Source: Cylicocyclus nassatus (lineage: Eukaryota > Nematoda > Chromadorea > Rhabditida > Strongylidae). From it: a DNA stretch of 64,000 nucleotides. Every line of letters starts with the position of its first letter. The first letter of the stretch is position 1. Of this stretch, positions 33,317-44,484 are shown piece after piece. Location of the stretch: positions 82,900,255 to 82,964,254 of the forward strand of contig CATQJL010000223.1 in NCBI GenBank assembly GCA_958299035.1, written 5' to 3'. The notes beneath the pieces are model-generated. The model saw nothing but the letters and a program-made list of their open reading frames with translations, did no database searches and had not been told where the DNA came from. The position numbers and the translations under genes were made by a program.

Positions 33317-33700
33317 TGTAACCGGGGGTGTCTAGTGGTATAACGGTTTTAACCGGATCGATAGACTACACGGATTGAACGACTAATAGTTTATCTCAGG
33401 AAAAGGCAACTAACAACAACAAACAAGAACGTGTATCTTGAACAAGGCGTAACAACGAAACGAGGGCTTTACCCTCTTTGACCACTTCGGCAGGTTTACT
33501 GTATACTCTCTATCTAAGGGGGAGATCCGCCTCTCTTCGATGGCTTTAGCTCCCGCTAGCGCTTCCTCAGCGCAGTCTGAGGCCTCCCCCTGACTCCCGG
33601 TATTTATACCCTGCCGAAGGGGTCAGCGCGGGCTTTTCTTCCCGCCACTGAAGATCGGTAGGTCGGTGATCCGCGCCCTCTGACATCATTAGCTGTTACA
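33317..33700 (-). mobile_element. probable solo LTR
   Basis: Bounded by TGTAAC and GTTACA, 384 bp, GC-rich against AT-rich surroundings. On the minus strand it has a core promoter word GGGTATAAATACC at about 33598-33611. TG...CA ends and TGTAAC/GTTACA resemble BEL/Pao-type LTRs. No matching 5-bp flank duplication was found. A tRNA-A-box-like GTCTAGTGGTATAACGG lies at 33339, so another repeat type cannot be excluded. Confidence 0.42.
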
Positions 33701-34335
33701 AATTAACTCAACCATTAATTTACAATATTAATAACAAAACAAAAACATAAACAAAAACACTTACACAACAACAAAAACACTTACACAACACAAAACACTT
33801 AAACATAAACTAATGATATCAATATTATTGAATAATTTTATAATTATATTCATACAAAAAATGCTATATCTGAATTAAAGTTATTTTGTCTGAATATCAT
33901 AATCAAAATTTATTTATCAAATATATTTATTTGTTGACAACTTATTTACAAATAATCGAAATCAAAACAGGTAAGCTTATTTTTTTATATTGTAAGATTT
34001 TGTTTTATTGCAGATACCTTACAAATTCTTTGATGAGAGGGCCATATCTCTTGTTCTATAAAAATAGGGGGACATGATGGGTGAAACCAGTGGGGATGTG
34101 GGGACATGAGGGGATACACCCCCTCCCCCCTGCGACTCCATGGGTCCCGTTTATTCATTTGTAAACCAAAGTTTCAAAAACTCACTAAACCAGAACAGGG
34201 TCGGTCATGAACCCCCTGGCAGCAGCCCTGCCAAATCATTATCTCCCGCACTTCCTAAGGTAAAGACCTGCCGACAGGAAGTTATTCAAGTGGTCTCGAA
34301 AAACTACGTCTTGCAATGCTGATGATTATTATAAA
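33701..34335. other. AT-rich leader region upstream of the decayed PLE
   Basis: Runs of ACAAAAACACTTACACAACA and AT-rich DNA without a conserved frame. It could be the 5-prime end of the permuted PLE, but no boundary repeat was identified. Confidence 0.35.
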
Positions 34336-34389
34336 CAATCACAATTTCGTAAAAGGTTAACAAAATGTACACATTAAACAATTTTGGTA

Positions 34390-34950
34390 ACGATGACATC
34401 AAAACTGCATGTCGTTCAAAATGCGTCATTTGTAGACAAATGGATCACAATCCATATATATCGTAGGTAATTCAACAAAATTAAAAATATACACATTTTG
34501 CACAAATAACAGCAATTGCAAAAATAACAATGTCATCTATTGCATCACATGTAATGCAATAAATAATATGTAGGTTTAACGACTAGCAATCTGAAAAGCA
34601 GGATAAGAGAACGCTTTTATCATTCTAAAAAGAATGATATAAGTAACTTTCTATATTATCTCTTCAAAACATGCACAAATAGAAGTATGACGGTTCAAAT
34701 ACTAGATAGTTTGGAAAAGAATAAAGACAAGAATGTCTTGGTAAGTAAAGAACTATTCTGGATCAAATTACTCAACACAGCATATCCTTTTGGATTGAAT
34801 GACAATATTAAAGGATATGGAAATATATTCAATATTGTTAACCCTCTTTTACAAAAAGAAACACATCCTTACTATAATTTGAAAATAACAAAAGACAGGA
34901 TACTTGGCCAATACAGACATGAAAAAAATAAAGAAACACTAGATTAATTC
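34390..34950 (+). pseudogene. permuted PLE (Naiad/Chlamys-like): zinc-binding and GIY-YIG nuclease region
   Basis: With frame slips, the plus strand reads CRSKCVICRQMD (Cys pairs), NVIYCITCNAINNMYVG (a GIY-YIG core in degraded form), SNLKSRIRERFYHS, and then FWIKLLNTAYPFGLNDNIKG (34760-34820). This places the GIY-YIG nuclease before the reverse transcriptase, unlike canonical Penelope elements. That order is known for the Naiad/Chlamys group. A TAG near 34465 and a slip near 34570 kill it. Confidence 0.66.
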
Positions 34951-35100
34951 TTAAAAACTATCAATAGTAAGAGCTCACTACAGGATTTATTTCAATATAT
35001 CCATTCATTGAAAAAAAGTTTTATAAAACAAGTAATTGCAGATGTTTTGATCCTAAATTTCTAATGAAAATTGAACAAAATATAAAAGTGACTACTCTTA

Positions 35101-35807
35101 GGGCCGCATGCACTAACATCCCCGCGGGGAGGGGATCGCAGCTCAAAAGAAAGCTTTATGTTTCGAAACTCCAGATACCTGGATTTCACCTTGTGTACTT
35201 ATCCGTAAGTGTTCCTACTACCCTTCACTATGAACATGCTGAAGAGGAGCGGAAGCTGTACGAACCGCATTTCCAGCTTTTGTATGATCCCTGATGATCC
35301 CCGGCGCTTTTCTTTGAAGTCATTTTTCTTTCTCCGAAGTTAACGAAAAACCTCCAAAGTGGTGCAGATTATCCAACTCGGCAGTGCTAAGCATGTTCGT
35401 GATAAGAACAAATGATGTTTTGAAGTCGTGAAATTTCCGATGATCCACAGGTCGAAATTTGAGCTTTACCGAAAAATTCGACTTTTCAAAAACTCATTTG
35501 TTCTCATCAGCAACATGCTTGGCACTGTTGTGTTAGATGTTCAGTACAGCTTTGGAAAATTTTCGAAAGTTTGGAGAAAGAAAAATGACTTCAAAGAAAA
35601 GCGCCGAGGATCATCAGGGATCATACAGAAGCTGGAAAATGCGGTTCGTACAGCTTCTCGCTTCTTCAACATGTTCAAAGTGAAGTGTAGTAGGAATACT
35701 TACGGATAGGTACACAACGTGAAATCCAGGTATCTTGAGTTTCGAAATATAAAACTTTCTTTTAAGCTGCGACCCCTTCCCAGGGGGGAGGTTAGTGCAT
35801 GCGGCCC
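35101..35807. mobile_element. foldback MITE, TTA target duplication (copy 2), inside the permuted PLE
   Basis: GGGCCGCATGCACTAACATC to its complement, TTA at 35098-35100 and 35808-35810. Same family as 2820-3638 but shorter (707 bp). PLE sequence continues directly on the other side. Confidence 0.85.
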
Positions 35808-35810
35808 TTA

Positions 35811-35920
35811 GTATACTTTGCAAATTTATGTTCAATGGTAACAAAAAAGAAAAGGAAAATATTAGTTATAACAATATCAAAGTTGAATATATCCATAATA
35901 TACTAGACGAAATCAATCTA
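35811..35920 (+). pseudogene. permuted PLE, fragment between MITEs
   Basis: About 110 bp ending with YNNIKVEYIHNILDEIN in frame, then TA and the next MITE. The frame resumes at 39509 with NKIINNSYVKNILKNSK. Confidence 0.55.
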
Positions 35921-36391
35921 TTAGGTTGTCCCGAAAGTTTTGTCGGTTTTTTCAAACCACTATAAAACCACGCACAATGAAGGCTTGAATGAGCTGCAAC
36001 ATGCATTCGATGCAGCTTTTCCTTTTCTTTCTTGTGGATACATTTTCAAACCAAAATCCTTTATGCTTTTTGTGATAATTGCTAAAAATCTTCACTCGTC
36101 ATTTTTATCTGCTCAAAGTTCGGCTAATTTTTTATAATTCCGTTTTAGGGTTCCGGAGAAGTTTAAGTATGGTTAAAATAGAGTAATTCTCGGACTATAT
36201 GGCAGTATTTTTAGGTTCTCCTAATCTGCTGTTTTTAGCTCTAAAAAATTATTTCTTCGAAAGTCTCGATTTTTGGCAAAGTCATGAAACGCGCAACTGC
36301 AGCAAAAACATGGAAGCTTTCAAAGTTTTCGCGAATTGAAACTTGTTTATACTGTAGGTCCTCTTGTCTTTAAACCTGGGCATCTTCTGGA

Positions 36392-36534
36392 TCAAGTACT
36401 GTTCAGTTTTATTGTGCCGTAACAGGTTGGTATAGATGATATACTATTTATTGCCTGACGTTTCGGCTTTACGCCGTCTTCAGAGGCTGAAAAGGCGTCA
36501 GTCACCTTGATGTACGTACTTGGCCGTCAAACAT
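36392..36534 (-). repeat. PLE pseudo-LTR, left, inverted
   Basis: Inverse complement of 38901-39043, with a single-base difference visible in GTACGTACTTGG versus its partner. Contains the complement of the hammerhead-like motif described at 38948. Confidence 0.8.
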
Positions 36535-36536
36535 AA

Positions 36537-38723
36537 CAACATATCAACACTGCAGTCCCTCAGTCCGAAAACGAAAAAACGGCTAGAGTCACCGTTTTAG
36601 GTAATGCTCAGGTCTCTTCTAACGCCATCGAACTCCTGAGCCTAGGGCCTTCTTTCGCACCTTCTCAAAACATAAGTGCTAGGACGTATCGCAGTGCATT
36701 GGGATCGTTACAAAGATTGCGAGATCAGCTTAGGGTTAGATTGAAACAGCAAAATCAACCGCAACTAGCTGATGCTCTGAGTAGACGTACATTGCCACCT
36801 ATACCGTTTCCATGTTCGTTCTATAAAGAGCCTGAACCATACGCCGTCGCGGACATCAAGTTTCGGATATTATCATTGAGCATCTTGAAGGTCCTCAATG
36901 ACAACAAAGCCATAAAAAATTACAACTTGACACGCGCGCAACAGCTAGGTCTCAAAGAATTAAAAGAAATGACTAACAACGGTACCATCAGACTATCGGT
37001 TAGTGATAAAGGCAGAGAATTCATTGTCATACCGCAAAGCCTCGACCGCAAGATAACCGAAATTCATCTGTCTGATGAGACTTTATACCGTTGTACAAGC
37101 GAAAAAGAATTTCTCTCGCAGTGCAAAAGGTTGAACCATGTATGGACGATGATAGGTAGAGAAGCTGGTATACACGAAAAATTCCTCAGTAGACTGAAAC
37201 TAGAAACACCCACTTGCCCTGTATTCTACAGCTTAATCAAGACGCATAAATTTTCTGCGAACGAAATGCAATCCGCATCCGCAAACTCCTATAAGATACG
37301 ACCTATCGTCAGTTGTACAAACGGGCCAGCCGATCGCATATCGTGGTTCCTTGCTAAAATTGTTGGCCAACTCTTAGATAAAATACCCGCCCACTTGAGC
37401 AATACTAATCACTTCCTTGAGCTTTTGCGCCAAACGAACTTCACCTCGAACTGTGCAGTCGAATCGTTTGATGTCGCATCATTATATACAAATGTATCTA
37501 ATGAAAAGGCCTTACAAGCCTTGTCTGAGCTACTCGAATCACATGGCACATCCATGTCAACATATGGTCTCAGTAAATCGCGCATCATGACGCTTACCGA
37601 GGAATGCGTAGATTGCAATATTTTCAAATGGTCGGGTAAATATTATGCACAGATAAGAGGGCTAGCAATGGGCCAACGATTAGCACCTGTTCTAGCTATT
37701 TGCTTTATGAGCAAAATAGAGGAACCGGTGCTTCTCAGAGGCCCGCTTATGTATTGTCGTTACATTGACGACTGTTGTATCGTCACAAATACACAGTCTG
37801 AAATGGACGAATGTTTTAGATTGCTAAATCACCAATCACAATACATAAGCTTTACAAGAGAAAAACCACGCGACGGCTGGCTACCCTTCTTGAACACCCA
37901 GCTGAAGTTGGTCAACGGAGGGGTTCAAGTCAAGTGGTTTCGCAAAGAAAGTAATAAGAATATCATCTTGAACGCCAATTCCGCACATCCAGAAGCTGTC
38001 AAACGTGCCATCGTTCGCAACATGTACAAAACAGTAACAAATATCTGCAGTGGCAAGAACGAAAGGCAAGAGTCATTGAAACTGGCAGCTAAAATTATGG
38101 CCTCAAACGGATACACTATACGGCCCAGACGATCAAAAAGAAGTGCAATAAGAGCAAGCGAACATGATACTAACAGAATACCTTTGTGCTTACCGTACAT
38201 CTCCGAAAGGGTCACTACAGCAATCAAACAATGTCTGACACAGGCGCAGCTTGAGAAAGACGTTGTCTTAGTGAATATCCCGCAAGACAACATTAAAAAG
38301 CAGTTAGTACGTAATAGACTGTACGATAGAGCCTGTGTTTCACGAAATTGCGTAGTTTGCCCATACGGAAGACCTGGAGACTGCGCAAAATCTGGCGTGG
38401 TGTATCAAATTGAATGCATCCAGTGCTCCGCCATCTATATAGGTGAGACTGGGCGGCCATTGAGTGTGCGCATAAGTGAACATTTAGCTAGTAAGAAACG
38501 GCAAAGCATAGTAAGTCCACTCGGAAAACATAGAATGATAGAGCACGGTGGTACTGACTATAACATTAGGTGCAAGATCTTGGCTTACGAACATCAGATT
38601 TCTGCACGGAAAGCCTTGGAAGCTTCTTACATCCTTGCCCGCGATCCCAAACTGAATGGCAAGAATGAGAAATTGTCTATAACGAGTGACTTGATGCCAT
38701 ATATATCATACTGTAATCTATAA
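36537..38723 (+). CDS. Penelope-like reverse transcriptase with C-terminal GIY-YIG endonuclease
   Basis: An uninterrupted frame of 728 codons from 36537 to TAA at 38721. In order: an N-terminal region (SLGPSFAPSQ, then DKGREFIVIP), RT motif 1 PVFYSLIKTHK, motif 2 KIRPIVSCTNGPADR, motif A SFDVASLYTNV (Asp codon 37470-37472), motif B GLAMGQRLAPVLA, catalytic YIDD (37761-37772), and the thumb. Then Cys-rich CVSRNCVVCPYG and a GIY-YIG nuclease VVYQIECIQCSAIYIGETGR with SVRISEH and ALEASYI. All catalytic residues seen are intact. There is no in-frame ATG before 36969, inside the conserved region; the true start may come from an upstream exon or a mutated codon. Its role is target-primed reverse transcription of the element's own RNA. 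Confidence 0.9.
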   Translation, partial: QHINTAVPQSENEKTARVTVLGNAQVSSNAIELLSLGPSFAPSQNISARTYRSALGSLQRLRDQLRVRLKQQNQPQLADALSRRTLPPIPFPCSFYKEPEPYAVADIKFRILSLSILKVLNDNKAIKNYNLTRAQQLGLKELKEMTNNGTIRLSVSDKGREFIVIPQSLDRKITEIHLSDETLYRCTSEKEFLSQCKRLNHVWTMIGREAGIHEKFLSRLKLETPTCPVFYSLIKTHKFSANEMQSASANSYKIRPIVSCTNGPADRISWFLAKIVGQLLDKIPAHLSNTNHFLELLRQTNFTSNCAVESFDVASLYTNVSNEKALQALSELLESHGTSMSTYGLSKSRIMTLTEECVDCNIFKWSGKYYAQIRGLAMGQRLAPVLAICFMSKIEEPVLLRGPLMYCRYIDDCCIVTNTQSEMDECFRLLNHQSQYISFTREKPRDGWLPFLNTQLKLVNGGVQVKWFRKESNKNIILNANSAHPEAVKRAIVRNMYKTVTNICSGKNERQESLKLAAKIMASNGYTIRPRRSKRSAIRASEHDTNRIPLCLPYISERVTTAIKQCLTQAQLEKDVVLVNIPQDNIKKQLVRNRLYDRACVSRNCVVCPYGRPGDCAKSGVVYQIECIQCSAIYIGETGRPLSVRISEHLASKKRQSIVSPLGKHRMIEHGGTDYNIRCKILAYEHQISARKALEASYILARDPKLNGKNEKLSITSDLMPYISYCNL

Positions 38724-38900
38724 GATTGTGTGCTCGTATTTAAGCAGTCTCAAAGTGTCCTGACTGCTTACTTTGACATCACACTCGATCGACATCTCGA
38801 GCGGCTGCAAGCATAACAACGGTGATATACTTGGTGGGTGGAGTTTACTCCAGTACTCCCTACTTCTATCTTGGATGACTCAAATGACAAGTGGGGGGAG

Positions 38901-39043
38901 ATGTTTGACGTCCAGGTACGTACATCAAGGTGACTGACGCCTTTTCAGCCTCTGAAGACGGCGTAAAGCCGAAACGTCAGGCAATAAATAGTATATCATC
39001 TATACCAACCTGTTACGGCACAATAAAACTGAACAGTACTTGA
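38901..39043 (+). repeat. PLE pseudo-LTR, right
   Basis: Contains GACGGCGTAAAGCCGAAACG and an AATAAA-like GGCAATAAATAG stretch. Pairs with the inverted left copy; see the element entry. Confidence 0.8.
38948..38982 (+). ncRNA. minimal hammerhead-like motif in the PLE terminal repeat
   Basis: Stem I GCCT/AGGC, core CTGAAGA, stem II GGC-loop-GCC, then GAAAC and GTC with almost no stem III. PLE terminal repeats are known to carry such minimal hammerheads, thought to act as dimers. One extra C (38959) lies between core and stem II. The inverse complement is at the left repeat. Confidence 0.6.
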
Positions 39044-39508
39044 AACTTGTTTGTTATTAAACATTATTTATGCAACATAACCAAGTTTGATTTGCTTTAA
39101 AAATCTGCTTTTTGGAATTTCCGGTACTTTTGCGTGGTAGGCGTAATCAAAAAGCCGCGGTTTTTATCAAATGAATAATTATAAAGGGGTTAGTAAACGT
39201 GGCCCATGTAATCTAAAGAGGATACAATGTAGCCAAAAGTTTGCTCTACATAATGGTTATCAGTGCTCTTTGGAAACATCAGGATAAAAATTTTTAAAAT
39301 TCAGGAAAGTTTTGACGCTACTGCTGAGGTGCTCAAAATGCCGTGGCGATAACATCGTAAAGACGGGGTAGATCAGGGAACACATATATCTGTAAGAAAG
39401 AGGATACAAAAATGAATGGAATGACACCTAGGTCGTCCATGGAATGTTGTTGTATGAGTTTTAGTGACCGATGAAAAAAACGGACAAAACTTTCGGGACA
39501 ACCTAATA

Positions 39509-40095
39509 AATAAGATTATCAATAATAGTTACGTAAAAAACATTCTCAAAAATAGTAAAATCAATTACAATCCATGCAGACTTGTATATAAATACAAAAA
39601 TCCAATTTCTATGCAAATTTTCAATTACAATTCCATTCTTGCTAAACTTGATACGAACGAAAATCAAATTCTTACTCAAAAATGTAAGCGTAGAGAATCA
39701 GAAATGACACATATATTGATAACCAGAAATAATTAAAGGCAAACACTTAGAATCCGTAATGAACGAAGGTACTAAATACAGAATACCTAACAACACCAGT
39801 AAAAAGAAATAATAGATTGGATCCATTCAACAGTTCAACTCATTATGAATACTTACATCAAAAAATACAAACTTAAACTTGGAGAACCTAAAAACATAAA
39901 AACTTTTCTTCTGAAAAAAATTAAACTTAGATTCAAACCACTTCTCTATAAAGCCAGACTAAAAAACAAACAATACCCAAACGAACAAAATTACAATTTT
40001 GAATGTAATTACATTAAAAACCTCAAAAATCAATTTGTAATTTGCCCACTTAATAAAGCAAGTTATAACTTCGGTATTATCTGTAAAAAATTCTA
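39509..40095 (+). pseudogene. permuted PLE, region between nuclease and reverse transcriptase
   Basis: NKIINNSYVKNILKNSKINY, CRLVYKYKNPISMQIFNYNS, then after a break NTYIKKYKLKLGEPKNIKTF and NLKNQFVICPLNKASYNFGI; the last is the start of the RT N-terminal conserved region (a DKG-like position). Interrupted at TA by the next MITE. Confidence 0.6.
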
Positions 40096-41019
40096 TCAGG
40101 TTGTCAAGAAAATAATGTCGTTTTTTATTTGCTTGCTTTAACAAAGCAAACAGACTCAACCCAATAAAGGGTAATGGGTATTGTTCGATAGAGCAAAGCA
40201 AGCTCTACAAGATGGCGTTCATGATTTTGCGCCAAGCTCGATCCGCGGATAGTTCGAACTCAAAATCTGAAGATTACCGAATGCCCAAAAAATCGAAAAT
40301 AATCAGATCTTTGCCCAAATAATTTCTACGGCCCACTCGCACACGTCAATACTTCCGATATGTGATACCCATATGTGCAGCTGCTTACTTTTTCCTTGAC
40401 TAGAAACTGAGAAAACGAAAATTTTCGTGTTTTTCTAAAAGCAATGATGAGCCGTTCTTGCATATGTGATTGTTTACTACAAGCTTAGATAAGTATATCT
40501 ATAGATTTTCAGCCCATTCCGGGCAGTAGTTTTCGAGAAATGTACGAAATCAGCTTTCTTTTTTTCAGTTTCAGTGCTAAAAGCGACATTTCTCGAAGAC
40601 TATCGCTCGGAATAGGCTGAAAATATATAGTTATACTTATCTAGGCTAGTAGTATAGAATCACATATGCAAGAACGGCTCAGCATTGCTTTTAGAAAAAC
40701 ACGAATCTAGTCAAGGAAAAAGTACAGCAGCTGCACATATCGATATCAGATACCGAAAGTATTGACGTGTGCGAGTGGGAGATCCGTAGAAATTATTTGG
40801 GCGAAGATCTGATTTTTTTCGATTTTTTGGGCATTTGGAAATCTTCAGATCTTGAGTTCGAACTATCCGTGGATCGAGCTTGGCGCAAAATCATGAACGC
40901 CATCTTGTAGAGCTTGCTTTGCTCTATCGAACAATACCCATCACCCTTTGTTGGATTGAGTCTGGTTGCTTTGTTAAAACAAGCAAATAAAAAACGACAT
41001 TATTTTCTTGACAACCTAA
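40096..41019. mobile_element. palindromic mariner-type MITE (caggttgtcaagaaaataatg ends)
   Basis: Left end TCAGGTTGTCAAGAAAATAA, right complement TTATTTTCTTGACAACCTAA, TA to the left (40094-40095); the right flank is AA. Arms share CGATAGAGCAAAGCAAGCTC and complement. Near-identical family member at 53001-53944. Confidence 0.8.
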
Positions 41020-41108
41020 AACATACAAACAATAATGAAAGAATTAGGGATCACATTTGATAAGAAAAACCAAGTTTTAAATGAAAATGAAACATATAAT
41101 TTACTAGC
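41020..41108 (+). pseudogene. permuted PLE, short fragment
   Basis: MKELGITFDKKNQVLNENET then YNLL before the inserted repeat; the frame continues beyond it. Confidence 0.5.
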
Positions 41109-41560
41109 TGCGGTTCCCGGTCCCGCCCGGGCCGAGAATCCAGAATGGCCCAGCATAGGATGTGCTTCAAGATGTATACTTACCAGTCCCCCACTTTCTT
41201 CAGTTCATATCTTCTGTTCTGTCCTGCTTCACCTCCATGTCAGTTTTAGCGCTCGTGTAGTATCCGTGGTGAATAGTCTTCTTTCTTGACCGGCTCGCTT
41301 CATGACACCGCATACTCCTCACCACAAAATGTAAGTGATCTCTACCACTCCTTACTACTCACTTGGAGAAATGAATGGTATAGCCTTCATTTTCCTAGAT
41401 TTTAGTAAACAAAATCAATAAATCGATAGAAGGACCCAGCGAATTGTCGAAAAAAGTAGCCTATCTTTTGCGCCGTGGCCTGTTTATAGGGAAACAAAAT
41501 TCAGCCTCTTTGGTTCACATACAAAGGAGTCTATAAGCCACAAACATCCTAACAAACACG
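41109..41560 (+). repeat. CTAGCTG-family repeat inserted in the permuted PLE
   Basis: Begins CTAGCTGCGGTTCCCGGTCC and ends TTTGAGTTTTATATATATAT, with ATCAATAAATCGATAGAAGG inside: the same head and tail as copies elsewhere in the window. Confidence 0.62.
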
Positions 41561-42728
41561 GTACAGTGTTTGAGTTTTATATATATATATATGAAGAAGA
41601 AAATGCTAATGATATAACAAAAAGACATATTGACTTTTGCAAAAATAACAAGTTACCACTGCAAAATATTAACAACATACCATTTATATACTGTGTACCA
41701 AAACTCCATAAAAACCCTATTAAACTCAGATTTATTACGGAGCTACACACAGCAACATTAAATTCCTTGCCCTGAAATTACGATGTATATTTCAGCACAT
41801 AAAAATACATCTTAAAAACTGTACAAAACTATACTCGTACAAACGATTAAATATAAGAAACAAACTTCATATAATTATTGATAGAGACAGTATTAATATC
41901 AGTGATAGACTATCCAATATCAACATAAACGACATGCAATTATACTCAGCTGATTTTACAAATATGTTCACTAGCCTACCACATAACATAACAAAACCAA
42001 TTTCAAGGAACTTCTCAAATTATGCTTCAAAAATGCAAACAAAAAATATCTGACATATAATGGCTTCAATAAAATATACTACACCGTTAATATAAACACA
42101 AAATCTAGCCACAGAAACTACACCATTTCAGATTTATTGTATTATATTGATTATATTCTTGATAACAGTTTTTGCAGATTTAGCACGTACATTTTTAAAC
42201 AAAGAGTAGGGGTGCCATAAGGCGGTAATTTTAGTCCATTGTTAGCAGACCTGGCACTATCTTGGTATGAATACAAGTATATAGTTAATGAAGTCAATAA
42301 CAATAAACAACTTTTTGCTTTTCGTTATATGGATAATCTATTAATCATACACAACCGCACTGAACCTACAATTCATAATATAATCAAAAACGTATATGAT
42401 AACAAACTAAATTTGGAAACTACTCATATAGATAATTTACATTGCAATTATTTGGACTTACATACTACAATCATTAATAACAGAATCATAACTAAAACGT
42501 ATAACAAAACTGATAGTTCCCTTATCAAGTAAAAAGATTTATACACATCACTTCTGGTGTATCTAATCACATGAAAAACGCAATTGTTTACACAGAAACT
42601 TTAAGAGTTGCCCGTACTTGCACTTATCTTGACGATTTTGTCAAAAAATACTACAGTTACGAAACTTACTTATTTCCAATGGATACAATGAAATATGATT
42701 TATTCAAATATTTTCAAATGCTTACATA
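41561..42728 (+). pseudogene. permuted PLE, reverse transcriptase core
   Basis: Across several frames: NDITKRHIDFCKNNKLPLQN, IPFIYCVPKLHKNPIKLRFI (RT motif 1-2), DMQLYSADFTNMFTSLPHN (motif A, about 41935-41990), RVGVP with GGNF (motif B, degraded), and FRYMDNLLIIHN (about 42320-42355; the second Asp of the active site is Asn). A final NHMKNAIVYTETLRVARTCT block follows. Inactive. Confidence 0.66.
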
Positions 42729-43729
42729 AGGTGCAAAAGTTTTGTCAGTTATTTCAATCCATCGGCAAACACGCTAGAATGAAGATAAACAATCACTTTT
42801 AAATGTATCCGATGCAGAATTTCCTCTTCTTTCTAGTGGCTAAACTCTCATTGTGTTTTCTTAAAAGACTGATGAGATATTCGCTAATTGCAACCATTCG
42901 TTTTTACCATGTCCACATTTCACTAATTTTCAAAAATTTTGTATGAAATTTTCGGAGGAGCCCTGATAACCATCAGATAGGGCAAACCTTTTGCCAACTT
43001 ACGCAATTTTTTCTTCTTTTCAGCTGCTTTTTTGAGATTTTTGCTAAATAATTTTCTAAAGGTCTTGTGTTTTGAAAAATCGCATAACCTGTTATTGAAC
43101 CAAACACTGCAAAACCTGCAGAATGCTGAGGTTTCCACACTCGATTATTACTACGCTACCACTGCAAAGTAAATGAGCGATAAATTATGAAAATTTTGAA
43201 ATATAGGTAACGTCACTGCGCACTCCTGAAATTGAGAAATACTGCGGTTTTTCGCACAAATTTCGCCTGTCTTAGCAAAAAAGACAAGTGTTAGAAGGAG
43301 GAGAAAAAGTTGCATCGAATGGTGACTGAAGTGTTTCACATTCAACGTTCTACGAGGTTAAAATAGGCAGAATGTAAAATTTGGTTACTTCAAAAAATGA
43401 ATCGTAGAAATTCTGAAAGACAAGCCATAGAGCTACAAAAAATTGCTTCTGTTGGCAAAAGATTTGCCCTATCTGCTGGTTATTAGGGCTCCTCCGAAAG
43501 TCTCACATAAAAATTTTGAAAATTAGCGGAACTTGGACATGTTAAAAACGAGTGGTTGCAATTTCCAGCGAATATCTCATCACTCTCTCAAGGAAACACA
43601 ATGGCAGTTTAGCTACTGGAAAGAGGAAGAAATTCTGCATCGGATACATTTCAAAGTGATTGTTTTTCTTCATTCCAGCGTGTTTGCCGATGGATTGGAA
43701 AAACTGACAAAACTTTGGCACCGACCTAA
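42728..43729. mobile_element. palindromic mariner-type MITE (AAAGTTTTGTCAG ends)
   Basis: Left TAAGGTGCAAAAGTTTTGTC, right complement of TTAGGTCGGTGCCAAAGTTT. Arms share CAGTT..TTCAATCCATCGGCAAACACG type sequence. About 1 kb. The left terminus has lost a few bases. Confidence 0.72.
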
Positions 43730-43735
43730 TAATTT

Positions 43736-44455
43736 TATACTATACCAATGCGTCACCTCTGCTTCGCAGAGGTTCGCACTGGCTCTACTATCTATGTGCC
43801 TTACTCATTCTCGTAAAATCGTGGCACTGGAACTCACCGCGCTATGCCGACTACCACGAATAAAATGTAAACAACCACTCATTTAGAAAATCTTTTCACG
43901 TGAAATCGGTGATTTCGCGCGGATGAAACTTTTCACAGGAAGACAGACGCAAATTTGAATAGGTTTTGGATTTGTCATGACTTGGTAGTCGCCATAAAGG
44001 TAATGATAACCGTGAGCTACATCTCTGTGCGAAAATCTTCTCAAACGCTTAGCCAGAACCTTGGAAAATTGACCATTTACACAACCAACTCGTTTTGGCG
44101 CCGTTTTCGTTACGTAGAAAACTTTCGACCACTTTTCTGGCTAAACTCCATCGCTTGCACATTTGCTTACCAAACTCATCCACGACTCTGCAAAAAGTGG
44201 TGATACGGACCGAATTTTGTGGTACAGAGGACAGGTGGACCCGTTCGGCGCGCAATTTCTGAGGGATCCACTCAACGAATCTACTCATGCTTTTGCATGT
44301 TGGACTTTCACGAAGGTAGCATGCGCTATACAAAATTTGGGCTTAGAACGCTGGCTGGAACACTCTCCACGAATTTCGTAACAGACACACAAACACACAC
44401 ACAAAGTCACGTAAACATTCTTAGCCCGTTATTATAAGTCATGATAAATACAAAT
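43736..44455 (-). repeat. TCTGTC-family repeat, minus orientation
   Basis: On the minus strand it starts near AACGGGCTAAG, has TGTGTGT runs and CACGAAATTCG, and ends in the hairpin CCTCTGCGAAGCAGAGG followed by GACGCATTGG. Other copies: 45640-46345, 46380-47062, 55080-55740. Confidence 0.65.
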
Positions 44456-44484
44456 TTTACAATTACGATAAAATTAAAAAATTA

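Larger units (their letters stand above)
36349..39039 (+). mobile_element. Penelope-like element (canonical order) with inverted terminal repeats
   Basis: Flanked by a 13-bp duplication TTGAAACTTGTTT (36336-36348 and 39040-39052, the right copy overlapping the repeat end by a few bases). It has near-identical 143-bp repeats in inverted orientation (36392-36534 and 38901-39043). A 43-bp extra segment lies left of the left repeat, in line with PLE 5-prime extensions. The coding region lies between. Confidence 0.82.
35921..39506. mobile_element. mariner-type MITE carrying a nested PLE
   Basis: TTAGGTTGTCCCGAAAGTTT on the left, complement AAACTTTCGGGACAACCTAA on the right, TA at 35919-35920 and 39507-39508. 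Removing the nested PLE leaves about 880 bp with imperfectly complementary arms, a normal MITE size here. Confidence 0.8.
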
